Origin: Mycobacterium sp. BK086
Lineage (GTDB): Bacteria > Actinomycetota > Actinomycetes > Mycobacteriales > Mycobacteriaceae
Direction: 5' to 3'
Assembly: GCA_004362315.1 (NCBI GenBank)
Contig: SNWL01000004.1
Location: 868,001-932,000 of the forward strand
Length of the DNA: 64,000 nt
The notes under the pieces were generated by a model that saw nothing but the letters and a program-made list of their open reading frames with translations, was not told the DNA's origin and made no database searches. The translations under genes and the position numbers were made by a program. Below, in pieces: positions 17,291-26,531 of this stretch; the first letter of the stretch is position 1, and each line of letters begins with the position of its first letter.

Positions 17291-17764
17291 ATGAATACAG
17301 TCCTTTACTTCAGCACCCGCGGCCCCGTTTATGAAACCCGCGCCTACACCAAGGCCGATATCGATCGTCTCGTTCAGAACCATCAGCTTCACTGCCTGAC
17401 CAGCACCGACCGCCAGTTCGACTTCTGGTTCAGCCCGTCTACCGCCCGCTGCCAGAGCCGGGTGAACGCGCGCGCCACTGAATTGCTCCTGGCAACAACG
17501 AAATTCACCGCGAAGTCGGTACCCCTGCTGCCGGGGTCCATCGTGGTCGCCACCCATGATGCCGACGGTGACCTCGACGGGCTGAGCTGGGAACAGCTCG
17601 ACCTGCTGGTCCGCAAGAATCGCTCACTGAGCGACCGTGAACTGCGGGTGCTCGACCGCAGGATTGCCCGTCACGATCGTCGTTTGGCACGTCATTTGCG
17701 CAGTGCGCCAGCCGCTCCCGCACCGCAGGTCAAGCCCCGCGTCGCGGTCGCGGCCAAGGGCTAG
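17291..17764 (+). CDS. Hypothetical protein, 157 aa
   Basis: I start this at the ATG at 17291 (MNTVLYFSTRGPVYE); the frame opens at 17213 but the extra 26 residues look unstructured. No family is recognised. The N-terminal half is mixed alpha/beta, the middle is a charged helix (SWEQLDLLVRKNRSLSDRELRVLDRRI), and the tail is basic and Ala/Pro-rich, so it may bind nucleic acid. There is no signal peptide or membrane segment. It ends 5 bp from the convergent phospholipase D-like gene. Confidence 0.6.
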   Translation: MNTVLYFSTRGPVYETRAYTKADIDRLVQNHQLHCLTSTDRQFDFWFSPSTARCQSRVNARATELLLATTKFTAKSVPLLPGSIVVATHDADGDLDGLSWEQLDLLVRKNRSLSDRELRVLDRRIARHDRRLARHLRSAPAAPAPQVKPRVAVAAKG

Positions 17765-17769
17765 TCAGT

Positions 17770-19296
17770 TCATTCTGTGCGGGTCGGTGTCGGCTCGTCG
17801 GGAATTCTGCGGAGGCCCCAGAGTGTGGAAGCGCGTTCCAATGGCCACGTGGCCACACCACTGACCAGATTCCACACACTCTGACCGATCGACGGTGGCA
17901 CCTGATCGGGGTCCATCAGTTCGTTCTCGGCCAACGGGCTCGCGTCGGCCGACACCATGAACTCGGTGAATTTTCTCAAGGACCGGCCGGTTCCCCGTAG
18001 CGAGTTGGTGGCTTGCAGGAATGAGTTGTGCCGCAACATCTCCCGCTGAAAGGTGTCGACTGGCACACCCAGGTGCTCGGCAACCAGGCCGTCGCGGGTC
18101 GCGAGGATGAGCTGCCGCACGTCGTCGCGGTCCGTGCCGACCGCTTCCAGGGCGATGTCGCACTCGCTGTCAAAGCCCAGGGACCGGTTGTTGAGGTTGG
18201 ACGAACCGATCCGCAGTAACCGGTCGTCGATGACCATGACCTTGGCATGCACGTACACCGAGGTTCCGCCCTTGACCGCGGGCCAGAAGACGCCGAGCCT
18301 GCCGTGCTCGTCGGCGTCCCACAACACGCGGATGAGACGCTCGCGGGCGCTGTCCATCGACTGCTGTTCGAGGCGGCTTTCGGAGCTGCGCGGCAGCACG
18401 ATCACCACCTCGGGACCGTCCGGCTCTCGCAGCCGCGCCGCGAGCGCCTCTGCCAGACTGCGGGCCGCTAGGTACTGGTTCTCCAGGTAGATGACGTCGC
18501 GGGCGGCCGCGATCGCGGCCAGGTTCAGGGCCTCGACCTCGCGGACTTCTTGACGGTCGGGCAGCGTCGGCAACGTACGGGCGACCCCCACCTCGACGTG
18601 GCGCAGCGCGGGTTGCAGTTCCCGCGGCCAGGCCGGCTCCTCGCCCGTGAGCGGGGGCAATGCTTCACCGGTCGCGGCATGCCATCGGTCGCGCGCCTGC
18701 TCGGCAAGCAATTCCGCGGCCGCACCCTCGACCACCGCGGCCACCTCGTGCCGCGGTCCGTAGGGCTGTCCGGCCGCCTGCCTGCGCTCGTCGTCGGGAA
18801 GGTGCGCGCGAGTATCCCAGCGCCCGAGCGTGAGATCGATGCCGCCGCAGAAGGCGACCGTATCGTCGACCACCACGATCTTCTGGTGGTGCACCGCACC
18901 GGTCGGGTGGGCCCCGTCGACGGCCAAACGCAGTCTCCGCGAGGTTATTTGGTTGACCAGCTCGACCGGCGTGACGCCGAACCAGAAGCCGTCGAACGCC
19001 GGAAGGAGACGCAGGTTGGACTTCAGCAGGTACACCTTCAACTCGGGACGGCCCCATAACAGCCAGTGCAGGAACAGCCCTAGGTGATTGGGCCCTGGCA
19101 GGGTCGATTCGCCGGCCTCGAACGTCATCCGGGAATCGAGATCCCAGCCGATGATCATCACCCGCCGCCGGGCTTGCAGCATCGCGGTTTTGACGTGGGC
19201 TAGGTAATCCGCACCGTCGATGACCGGGGCGAACTTGGTCGCGACAGCGCTCCGCCAGCATGTCTGGCCCGGCACCAGCAGCCGCGTATTCGGCAC
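17770..19296 (-). CDS. Phospholipase D-like protein with two HKD motifs
   Basis: A 508-residue PLD-superfamily protein. The two catalytic HxK(x4)D motifs are HHQKIVVVDD (residues 136-145, followed by GGIDLTLGRWD) and VHAKVMVIDD (about residue 348, followed by GSSNLNNRSLGFDSE). This is the two-motif phosphatidyltransferase/phospholipase D layout, and both His and Lys residues are intact. No signal peptide is evident. It could hydrolyse or exchange phospholipid head groups at the membrane. It is transcribed alone. Confidence 0.88.
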   Translation of the reverse strand: MPNTRLLVPGQTCWRSAVATKFAPVIDGADYLAHVKTAMLQARRRVMIIGWDLDSRMTFEAGESTLPGPNHLGLFLHWLLWGRPELKVYLLKSNLRLLPAFDGFWFGVTPVELVNQITSRRLRLAVDGAHPTGAVHHQKIVVVDDTVAFCGGIDLTLGRWDTRAHLPDDERRQAAGQPYGPRHEVAAVVEGAAAELLAEQARDRWHAATGEALPPLTGEEPAWPRELQPALRHVEVGVARTLPTLPDRQEVREVEALNLAAIAAARDVIYLENQYLAARSLAEALAARLREPDGPEVVIVLPRSSESRLEQQSMDSARERLIRVLWDADEHGRLGVFWPAVKGGTSVYVHAKVMVIDDRLLRIGSSNLNNRSLGFDSECDIALEAVGTDRDDVRQLILATRDGLVAEHLGVPVDTFQREMLRHNSFLQATNSLRGTGRSLRKFTEFMVSADASPLAENELMDPDQVPPSIGQSVWNLVSGVATWPLERASTLWGLRRIPDEPTPTRTE

Positions 19297-19441
19297 TTCG
19301 TCTCGACTTTCCTCGTATTCCGCTCCCTACATTGGACGGCGGAATGAGGCGAGTGTCGAGTCAGCGTGTCGGCGGTCACAGCCCGGCTATCGGTGCTCTC
19401 CGAGATGTCTTGAGCCCGTGCGCTTTTCCGGCGGCCACGAA

Positions 19442-19873
19442 TCAGGCAGGCCGGGTCTCCACAAACGTGAGCGTCGCACCCATTCCGTCCTCGGGCGTGT
19501 ACAGCAGCACGGTGACGCGGCCGTCCTCGACGTTCGTCGAAAGGCTTGTGCCGTAGATCTTGTCCGCGACGGTGTCCGACGCGGGGCCCCTGCCCTGCAT
19601 GAACATCTCTACTGCGTGTTCGCCAGGTGCACAGGCCACGAAATGCGCTTCGTAGAACGGTTCCTCGGTGCGCTGTCCATCGACCTCGATGACGGCGGTA
19701 CTCCCCCGCGCGACCCACTCACCGATCACGTCGAGGTGGGCGGCATGCAGCAGCTTGCCGATGACCTTCTGGCCCGGCGTCAGTCCGACCTGGATCTCGA
19801 TTCCGGTCTGCCCGTCCACGCGCGTCAGCGTAGCGGGATCGGCGTCGCGCCCCCACTCCATTGCCACCATCAC
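19442..19873 (-). CDS. Hypothetical protein, about 143 aa
   Basis: The frame starts with several Met codons (MMVAMEWGRD), so the exact start is uncertain. The protein is acidic and predicted mainly beta (TGIEIQVGLTPGQKVIGKLL, STAVIEVDGQ, VTVLLYTPEDG, ATLTFVETRPA), without a signal peptide or helices long enough for membranes. I do not recognise a family. It is divergent from the C39-like array; about 150 bp containing an 18-bp perfect palindrome lie between them, so it may share regulation with that array. Confidence 0.6.
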   Translation of the reverse strand: MMVAMEWGRDADPATLTRVDGQTGIEIQVGLTPGQKVIGKLLHAAHLDVIGEWVARGSTAVIEVDGQRTEEPFYEAHFVACAPGEHAVEMFMQGRGPASDTVADKIYGTSLSTNVEDGRVTVLLYTPEDGMGATLTFVETRPA

Positions 19874-19950
19874 GTTGACGCCAGGACACGTCGACGTCGT
19901 TGAAATGTTAACTAGCGGCGGGTAGTCGGGGTGGGTAGCAAAGGCGAAAC

Positions 19951-19968
19951 CCTGGACGGCCGTCCAGG
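19951..19968. promoter_or_regulatory. 18-bp perfect palindrome before the C39-like array
   Basis: CCTGGACGGCCGTCCAGG is a perfect 18-bp palindrome 58 bp upstream of the first array gene and 78 bp from the divergent hypothetical gene. A weak -10-like TAAATT follows at 19992-19997. It is a likely operator for a dimeric regulator; the regulator is not identified. Confidence 0.6.
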
Positions 19969-20026
19969 AATGCCGCTATTGTCAGCGCCGATAAATTCAT
20001 TCGCAGTGATGTGGGCGGGGGCCGAC

Positions 20027-21193
20027 GTGACTTCCATCAAGCGGGCTGGGCGACTGACGACATTCGGATTCGCAATCGGCAGTGGTTTGCTGATCGCTTC
20101 TGGGGCTGGTGCCGCGGTGGCCGCCGCCGCACCGGATGATTCGGGCCACGCGTCGAGCGGGGCTTCCTCGGTGTCGAGCAGTTCGGCGTCATCTGCCCGC
20201 TCGGCCCGTACGTCGACGAGCACAGCGAGCAAGCCCAAACCGCCGCGCACCGCGAGCACGCGCACCGATTTTTCGGCACCGGTCGTCCAGCTGCAGACGA
20301 AGCGCTCACCGGCTCCGGCCAATGCGGCCGCAGCTTCGCCGACCACTGAGAACACGATCTCTGTTCCCGCGGCGGCCAAACGGGCCGCGCCTCGACGTGT
20401 TCCCGGACTACCGACTCCGGCCGAGTTCCAGCAGACCATCACCGACGGTCTCGGCTCCGTGCGGCGGAGCCTCGACGACCTGCGCGGAAAGATCGAGACG
20501 CTGGTTCAGAACCAGATCGTCGGATTCCAGAACAGCCTGCTGGACCTTCAGATCGACCTCCGGCGCGTCTTCAGCAACAAGCCGCTCATCTACGGCAACC
20601 CCGCCAACTCCCAATATTGGGTGGCGCAGGCGGACGAGACCGCCTATCTGATGGCCGCGGCAATGGTGATCAACCGGCTCACCGGTGCGACGGTGACTGC
20701 GGATTCCCTCGTGACGGAGGCGATGGCGACCAACAGCACCACTCGGCCGAACCGCAAGATGTACCTCGGTCCGACCACACCGGACTATGTTTGGCCGGCC
20801 GACGCATACCAGCTGATGGAGAACCACGGCGTCAGCGTGACCACGACGTCGTACAGCCGCACCCAGGGGCGCCGCGCACTCGCGGCCCTGGAAACCGCGT
20901 TGGCTGAGGGCAAGTCGGTCATCGTGACCGTCAACGGTCCGGCCGTCTCGCTCGCAGATCCCGGACAAGAGGAGATCGGAGAGCATCCCGTGGTGGTGCT
21001 CGCGATCGACATCACCAACGACGTGGTCTATTTCAACGATGGCGCACTGCCGCAGGGCGGCCAACAACGCACGATGCCACTCGACAAGTTCATCGACACC
21101 TGGCGCACCTCGTTCTACAACGCAACCTTCGCGGTGGCGGCACCAGTCACGCCACAGACGGTGTCGCCTGCGACCGAAGCCATCGCCGCATGA
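20027..21193 (+). CDS. Exported C39-like (papain-fold) protein A, catalytic Cys replaced by Ala
   Basis: A 388-residue protein starting at GTG 20027 after GGCGGGGG; the longer frame to 19931 would cross the promoter. The N terminus (KRAGRLTTFGFAIGSGLLIASGAGAAVAAAAPDDSGH) is split here only for description: a basic start, a hydrophobic core and an Ala-rich cleavage zone. A long Ser/Ala/Pro/Lys linker, a helical segment (LDDLRGKIETLVQNQI) and a C-terminal C39-like domain follow. The position of the nucleophilic Cys is Ala (ETAYLMAAAM), whereas His (GEHPVVVLAID) and the later NDGA are retained. It is predicted to be a pseudo-protease. First of four paralogues. Confidence 0.82.
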   Translation: MTSIKRAGRLTTFGFAIGSGLLIASGAGAAVAAAAPDDSGHASSGASSVSSSSASSARSARTSTSTASKPKPPRTASTRTDFSAPVVQLQTKRSPAPANAAAASPTTENTISVPAAAKRAAPRRVPGLPTPAEFQQTITDGLGSVRRSLDDLRGKIETLVQNQIVGFQNSLLDLQIDLRRVFSNKPLIYGNPANSQYWVAQADETAYLMAAAMVINRLTGATVTADSLVTEAMATNSTTRPNRKMYLGPTTPDYVWPADAYQLMENHGVSVTTTSYSRTQGRRALAALETALAEGKSVIVTVNGPAVSLADPGQEEIGEHPVVVLAIDITNDVVYFNDGALPQGGQQRTMPLDKFIDTWRTSFYNATFAVAAPVTPQTVSPATEAIAA

Positions 21194-21249
21194 TCACCGA
21201 CCGGGCGGCCTCAACAGTTCTCATTGAAGGTGATTTGGCGGGGGTCAAC

Positions 21250-22431
21250 ATGAAATCCAGCAAGCGTGCCGGGCGGATCACGACATTCGGGTTCGCGGTC
21301 GGAGCAGGTCTGCTGATCGCAGCGGGTGCCGGTGCCGCGGTCGCCAGCGCGGCGCCCGAAGACTCCGGGCACACCGCAACCAGCTCCGCGGCGTCGAGTA
21401 GCTCAGCGTCCTCGGCGCGATCAGCTCGGCCCGCGACCGGCGCAGCCGGCAAGCCCAAGCCAACGCGCATAGTGACAACCGGTAGCGACACGGCGGCACC
21501 GGTGGTGAAGCTGCAGACCAAGCCCGCGTCGGCCGCCACGGCGGTGAGCACGAAGCCGGCTCCGGCGTCGGGCGAGCTCACCTCGGCGTCCGCTCCCGTA
21601 GTCAAACAAGCAGCGGCGGAACGGGTTCCGACCACCGCCCGGGCGCCGCGGGCGGCCCTGGACATCGCAAGGGATCTCAACACCCTGCGCCGCAATATCG
21701 AGCTGTTGATCCGGCACCAAATCGACGACTTGCGCCAAAACCTGACCGCTCTTCGGTCCGATCTCGCCGCGATTTTCGCTCCGGCCCGGCGCCCGACCAA
21801 CCCCGACATCCCGGCGGATGAAACGCCGGGCGTCATCGGCACACCGCGCAGCCGGGAGGGCTACTTCATCTATCAGGGGCAGACCAACACGTGCGCTCTG
21901 TCCACGGCCGCGATGCTCATCGGGCAGATCTATGGTCGAGACGCGATGCCGACCTGGGAGCAGATCGTCAACGAGGCGGCGACCACGCCGAGCTACACGA
22001 AGCCGGGCCAGCCGATCTACGACCGCGTGAACGACACCTTCGTGAGCACCACCGATGTACTCCAGCTGTTGCAGACCCACGGGGTCACCCCGAAGTCGAC
22101 CGAATACACCAGGGGCCAAGGAGATCTCGCGCTGACCAATCTCAAGGCGGCGCTTACTCGAGGTGACGCGATCGCCGTGTCGGTCAAAGCCGACATCATC
22201 TGGGGCAACGACGCGCCTGACACCGCATACACGGGTGACCATCTGATCACCGTGCTGGGAATCGACATGAACAAGAACGTCGTCTACGTCAACGACAGCG
22301 CCTGGGAGCAGAGCAAGGGTATGGGCATGGCACTGCCGATGAAGGTGTTCCTGAGCGGTTGGGCGGCGGACTCCTACACGACCATCACCGCCGTCGCCGC
22401 GGCATCCTCGCAAACCACACTCGCAGCCTGA
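21250..22431 (+). CDS. Exported C39-like cysteine peptidase B, active-site residues present
   Basis: A 393-residue paralogue with an ATG at 21250 after GGCGGGGGT. It has the same signal peptide and linker layout. The C-terminal domain contains YQGQTNTCALSTAAM (Gln and Cys nucleophile), GDHLITVLGID (His) and VYVNDSA (Asn/Asp), the order expected of C39-like papain-fold peptidases. It is probably a secreted protease, amidase or transglutaminase-like enzyme acting at the cell surface. It follows gene A by 56 bp and precedes gene C by 34 bp, each with its own ribosome site. Confidence 0.82.
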   Translation: MKSSKRAGRITTFGFAVGAGLLIAAGAGAAVASAAPEDSGHTATSSAASSSSASSARSARPATGAAGKPKPTRIVTTGSDTAAPVVKLQTKPASAATAVSTKPAPASGELTSASAPVVKQAAAERVPTTARAPRAALDIARDLNTLRRNIELLIRHQIDDLRQNLTALRSDLAAIFAPARRPTNPDIPADETPGVIGTPRSREGYFIYQGQTNTCALSTAAMLIGQIYGRDAMPTWEQIVNEAATTPSYTKPGQPIYDRVNDTFVSTTDVLQLLQTHGVTPKSTEYTRGQGDLALTNLKAALTRGDAIAVSVKADIIWGNDAPDTAYTGDHLITVLGIDMNKNVVYVNDSAWEQSKGMGMALPMKVFLSGWAADSYTTITAVAAASSQTTLAA

Positions 22432-22465
22432 GGGTGTTAACCAGAATGGACGGAGCGGGGGCCGA

Positions 22466-23617
22466 ATGACTTCCATCAAGCGTGCTGGACGACTTACGAC
22501 ATTCGGCTTCGCAGTGGGCGCCGGCCTGCTGGTTGCTTCGGGTGCGGGCGCCGCGGTAGCCGCGGCCGCGCCGGATGACGCGAGCCACGGGTCGACCACC
22601 AGCGCCTCGGCATCGAACAGTGCATCGTCATCGGCACGCTCGGCTCGGCCCGCCACCGGCAAGACAGCCAAACCGAAACCGGCCCGCACGGTCAGCAGCA
22701 GTGACGTCTCGGCACCGGTCATACACCTGCACACCAAGCACTCGCAACCCGCGGCCAGCACGTCGGCAGCGACCGACGACATCACCGCCACACCGGCCAC
22801 GTCCACCAAGCAAGCAACTGTCAAACGCGCTGCCGCACTACCGACTCCGGACCAGGTCCAGCAGACCATCGTCGCGGGGCTTGATTCGGCTCGTCGCAGG
22901 CTCGACGACCTGCGCCAGAAGATCGAGACGCTCGTACAGAATCAGATCATCGGCTTCCAGGACAATCTGGTCACGCTGCGCATCGACCTGGAGCGGGTCT
23001 TCAACCCCAACAGGCAGATCATCTACGGCAACCTCGCCAACGCCCAGTACTGGGCGGCCGGGGGTGCCCAGACCTCGAATCTGATGGCGGCGGCCATGGT
23101 GATCAGCGCGATCACCGGTCAGACCGTCACCGCGCAGAACATCATCGACGAAGCGATGAACACCGACAGCGTCGCGAGACCCGGCCGAGCGATGTACCTG
23201 GGCACCAACACCTACGACTGGGTGTGGGCGACCGACGCCGTCCAGCTCATGGAGAACCACGGTGTCAAGGTGACCACCGTCTACTACACCAAGTCCCAGG
23301 AGCAGCGGGCCCTGAACACGGTTGAAACCGCACTCTCACAAGGCAAATCGGTGATCGTGAGCATCAACGGCACGGTCGTCTCGAGCAACACCAGCAGTCA
23401 GGAACAGTGGACGACCGAACACCAGGCGGTGCTTCTCGGCATCAACATCACGAAGAATCTGGTCTACCTCAACGACGGCGCGAACCCGCAGGGCCAGAAC
23501 CTCACGATGTCGATCGAAGACTTCCTGGACGCCTGGCAGGCCAGCCGCTACACCGCGATCCTCGCCGAACCGGCACCCGCCACAGCACAAGCCACCCGGG
23601 AGGCGATCGCAGCATGA
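22466..23617 (+). CDS. Exported C39-like protein C, catalytic Cys replaced by Ser
   Basis: A 383-residue paralogue starting at ATG 22466 behind GCGGGGGCC. It is closest to gene A: both have QYW... at the front of the domain and a helix LDDLRxKIETLVQNQI. The nucleophile position reads TSNLMAAAM, that is Ser where B and D have Cys. His (TEHQAVLLGIN) and NDGA remain. It is either a pseudo-enzyme or a Ser variant of low activity. Its stop codon overlaps the start of gene D (ATGA). Confidence 0.82.
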   Translation: MTSIKRAGRLTTFGFAVGAGLLVASGAGAAVAAAAPDDASHGSTTSASASNSASSSARSARPATGKTAKPKPARTVSSSDVSAPVIHLHTKHSQPAASTSAATDDITATPATSTKQATVKRAAALPTPDQVQQTIVAGLDSARRRLDDLRQKIETLVQNQIIGFQDNLVTLRIDLERVFNPNRQIIYGNLANAQYWAAGGAQTSNLMAAAMVISAITGQTVTAQNIIDEAMNTDSVARPGRAMYLGTNTYDWVWATDAVQLMENHGVKVTTVYYTKSQEQRALNTVETALSQGKSVIVSINGTVVSSNTSSQEQWTTEHQAVLLGINITKNLVYLNDGANPQGQNLTMSIEDFLDAWQASRYTAILAEPAPATAQATREAIAA

Positions 23618-24771
23618 GCATGACTTCCAGGAAACGAGCCGGGCGAATCGCGACATTCGGCTTCGCGATCGGAGCGGGCTTGCTGATCGCGTCGGGTGCC
23701 GGCGCTGCGGTTGCCGCGGCGGCCCCGGATGACTCCGGGCACAGCGCGACGAGTAGTTCCTCGGCCTCGAGCGCCCGCACGCACAAGCCGGCCGCCGCCC
23801 GCACATCGGCGAAGCCCAAGCCCGCCTCGGCGGCGGTGATGCAGCTGCCCACAAAGCGCACGACGACCGCGGTCAGCGCCGCCTCGGTGAGCGCAGTGAG
23901 CACGCCGTCCAGCGCCGCCGCCACTCCCACTACGGCCGCCAAACAGTCACGCGCCCAACGCCTTCCCACCCCGGCGGAGGTCCAACAGGCGATCGTGGCC
24001 GGTCTGGACGCCGCCCGACGCAATCTGGACACCCTGCGCACGAATATCGAACTTCTGGTCAAGCACCAGATCGAGGGCATCCGGGACAACCTGACCACGC
24101 TGCGCTACGACCTCGAGGCCATCGTCGGCCCGTACCGGCCCCCGGTGACCCCGGACATCCCGGCAGACGATACGCCGGGGCTGATCGGCAATCCGGCCGC
24201 CAAAGAAGGACTGTTCCTCTACCAGGGCCAGACCAACAGGTGTGTCCTGATGTCGACAGGCATGGTGATCGGGCAACTGCTCGGTGCCGACAAGATGCCC
24301 ACCGCACAGCAGATCACCGACGAGGCCGCCACCACACCGAGCACCGTCTACCCCGACAAGTACATCTACGACCCGGTCGCGGACACGTACGTCGCGTACG
24401 CCGACGCTCTGCAACTGCTGGAGAATCACGGCATCACCGCGACATCGACCCAGTACTCCAAGGGGCAGGGCACCAACGCGATCAACAACGTGAAGGCCGC
24501 GCTGACGTCAGGCGAGTCGGTGATCGTGACGGTCAACGCCAGTATCGCCTGGGGCCGAGCCGCACCCGGCGACGCCGTCACCGCCAATCACGCGATCACC
24601 GTGCTGGGCATCGACACGATCAAGAACATCGTGTACGTCAACGACAGCGCATTCAACAACCCGGGGATCGCCATGAAGATGGACGTGTTCATGAGCTCCT
24701 GGGCGGCCAACGATTACCAGACCATCACCGCCTACGTCACTCCGGCGCAGCAATCCACGATCGCGGCCTGA
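23614..24771 (+). CDS. Exported C39-like cysteine peptidase D, active-site residues present
   Basis: A 385-residue paralogue starting at ATG 23614 with a 4-bp overlap on gene C, so it is translationally coupled to the dead copy. It is closest to gene B: YQGQTNRCVLMSTGM (Gln and Cys), ANHAITVLGID (His) and VYVNDSA are all present, and both B and D have NPDIPADETPG/TPDIPADDTPG before the domain. It is the last gene of the array. prfC follows after 58 bp and looks unrelated. Confidence 0.82.
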   Translation: MSMTSRKRAGRIATFGFAIGAGLLIASGAGAAVAAAAPDDSGHSATSSSSASSARTHKPAAARTSAKPKPASAAVMQLPTKRTTTAVSAASVSAVSTPSSAAATPTTAAKQSRAQRLPTPAEVQQAIVAGLDAARRNLDTLRTNIELLVKHQIEGIRDNLTTLRYDLEAIVGPYRPPVTPDIPADDTPGLIGNPAAKEGLFLYQGQTNRCVLMSTGMVIGQLLGADKMPTAQQITDEAATTPSTVYPDKYIYDPVADTYVAYADALQLLENHGITATSTQYSKGQGTNAINNVKAALTSGESVIVTVNASIAWGRAAPGDAVTANHAITVLGIDTIKNIVYVNDSAFNNPGIAMKMDVFMSSWAANDYQTITAYVTPAQQSTIAA

Positions 24772-24829
24772 GCAGCACACCGCCACGATTAGAGGTTTTG
24801 CGTCGTCGGCAAATACCATCGACCACGCA

Positions 24830-26476
24830 ATGAGCGATCAAGACCTGGATATACGGAGCACCCCGGGCGGGGCGGCCGCGGCTAACCGGCTGGCGACCGA
24901 AGCCGCCCGGCGGCGGACCTTCGCCGTGATCAGCCACCCCGACGCCGGTAAATCGACGCTCACCGAGGCGCTGGTCCTCCACGCGCGGATCATCACCCAG
25001 GCCGGCGCCATCCACGGCAAGGCCGGACGACGTGCCACGGTCTCGGACTGGATGGAGATGGAGCAGGCCAGAGGTATCTCGATCACCTCGACGGCACTGC
25101 AGTTCCCCTACCACTCACCCGAGGGGCAGGACTGCGTCATCAACCTGCTCGACACCCCCGGGCACGCCGACTTCTCCGAAGACACCTACCGGGTGCTCAG
25201 CGCGGTCGACTGCGCCGTCATGCTGATCGACGCGGCCAAGGGCCTGGAACCGCAGACGCTCAAGCTGTTTCAGGTGTGCAAGGCTCGCGGCCTGCCGATC
25301 CTCACCGTGATCAACAAGTGGGACCGCCCCGGGCGCCACGCACTCGAGCTGCTCGACGAGATCCACGCGCGCATCGGGCTCAAGCCCACCCCGTTGACAT
25401 GGCCGGTCGGCATCGCGGGCGACTTCAAGGGCGTTCTGGACCGTCGCACCGGCAACTTCATCCGCTTCACCCGCACCGCCGGCGGTGCCACCGCGGCGCC
25501 CGAGGAACACATCGCGCCCGAGCGGGCCCACGACTCCGCCGGGATCGACTGGGACAACGCGGTCGAGGAGTGCGAACTGCTGTCGGCCGACGACGGCGAC
25601 CACGACCAGGACCTCTTCCTGCAAGGCATCACGACGCCCGTGCTGTTCACCTCGGCCGCACTGAACTTCGGCGTCAACCAGCTCCTGGACAACCTCACCC
25701 GACTCGCACCCGCGCCCAGCGGCCAGGCCGACGTCGACGGCATGGTGCGACCGGTCGACGCGCCGTTCAGCGCGTTCGTCTTCAAAGTTCAGGCGGGCAT
25801 GGACTCCGCGCACCGCGACCGCATCGCCTACGCGCGGGTCTGCTCGGGCACCTTCGAGCGCGGTGACGTGCTCACCCACGCCGCGACCGGCAAGCCGTTC
25901 GTGACCAAGTACGCACAGTCGGTGTTCGGCCAGCAGCGCTCCACGCTGGACGACGCCTGGCCCGGCGACGTGATCGGTCTGGCCAACGCCAACGTGCTCC
26001 GGCCGGGCGACACCCTCTACCGCGACGTGCCCGTACAGTTCCCGCCGATCCCGAGCTTCTCCCCCGAGCACTTCTCCGTTGCCCGAGGCACCGATCCGAG
26101 TAAGCACAAGCAATTCCGGAAAGGTATCGAGCAGCTGGAGCAGGAAGGCGTGGTGCAGGTTCTGCGATCCGACCGGCGCGGCGACCAGTCACCCGTGCTC
26201 GCCGCCGTCGGACCGCTGCAGTTCGAGGTCGCCAGCCACCGGATGGCCACCGAATTCAATGCGCCGATCTCGCTCGAGGGGCTGCCGTACACCGTGGCCC
26301 GCGCCATCGAGCCCGACGACGCGGCGGTCGCCGAAAAGCAAGTGTCGATGGAAGTCCTCACCCGGACCGATGGCGTGATGCTCGCGTTGTTCACCACCAA
26401 GTGGCGGCTGCAGGGCTTCCAAGAGGACAACCCCGCCGTGCGGCTTCGTCCACTGGTCGCCGCCGGCGACGACTGA
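24830..26476 (+). CDS. prfC: Peptide chain release factor 3 (RF3)
   Basis: A 548-residue translational GTPase. The G motifs are SHPDAGKST (P-loop), DTPGHADF (G3) and NKWDRP (G4). The switch region GRRATVSDWMEMEQARGISI is diagnostic for RF3 rather than EF-G, as is the C-terminal FRKGIEQLEQEGVVQVL. RF3 promotes release of RF1/RF2 from the ribosome after termination and acts in quality control. The gene is followed by a bidirectional terminator-like inverted repeat. RF3 is patchily distributed among bacteria, so its presence is a modest lineage marker. Confidence 0.96.
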   Translation: MSDQDLDIRSTPGGAAAANRLATEAARRRTFAVISHPDAGKSTLTEALVLHARIITQAGAIHGKAGRRATVSDWMEMEQARGISITSTALQFPYHSPEGQDCVINLLDTPGHADFSEDTYRVLSAVDCAVMLIDAAKGLEPQTLKLFQVCKARGLPILTVINKWDRPGRHALELLDEIHARIGLKPTPLTWPVGIAGDFKGVLDRRTGNFIRFTRTAGGATAAPEEHIAPERAHDSAGIDWDNAVEECELLSADDGDHDQDLFLQGITTPVLFTSAALNFGVNQLLDNLTRLAPAPSGQADVDGMVRPVDAPFSAFVFKVQAGMDSAHRDRIAYARVCSGTFERGDVLTHAATGKPFVTKYAQSVFGQQRSTLDDAWPGDVIGLANANVLRPGDTLYRDVPVQFPPIPSFSPEHFSVARGTDPSKHKQFRKGIEQLEQEGVVQVLRSDRRGDQSPVLAAVGPLQFEVASHRMATEFNAPISLEGLPYTVARAIEPDDAAVAEKQVSMEVLTRTDGVMLALFTTKWRLQGFQEDNPAVRLRPLVAAGDD

Positions 26477-26483
26477 TCCGCGG

Positions 26484-26528
26484 TTTCGGCGCGTAAACCG
26501 CCGCTGAGCGAACGAAAACGCGCCGAAA
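26484..26528. terminator. Inverted repeat between convergent prfC and SDR genes
   Basis: An 11-bp perfect inverted repeat, TTTCGGCGCGT (26484-26494) and ACGCGCCGAAA (26518-26528), with a 23-base loop. It fills the 55-bp gap between two convergent stop codons. A shorter alternative stem CGGTTT/AAACCG is nested within. There is no long U-tract, which is common for mycobacterial terminators. It probably acts in both directions. Confidence 0.65.
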
Positions 26529-26531
26529 TCG

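Larger units (their letters stand above)
20027..24771 (+). repeat. Tandem gene array of four paralogues (ABAB pattern)
   Basis: Four consecutive paralogues share nearly the same signal-peptide DNA (starting near 20027, 21250, 22466 and 23614; each has the string CGACATTCGG shortly after the start). A and C resemble each other and lack the catalytic Cys; B and D resemble each other and keep it. The simplest explanation is duplication of an ancestral A-B gene pair. Confidence 0.7.
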
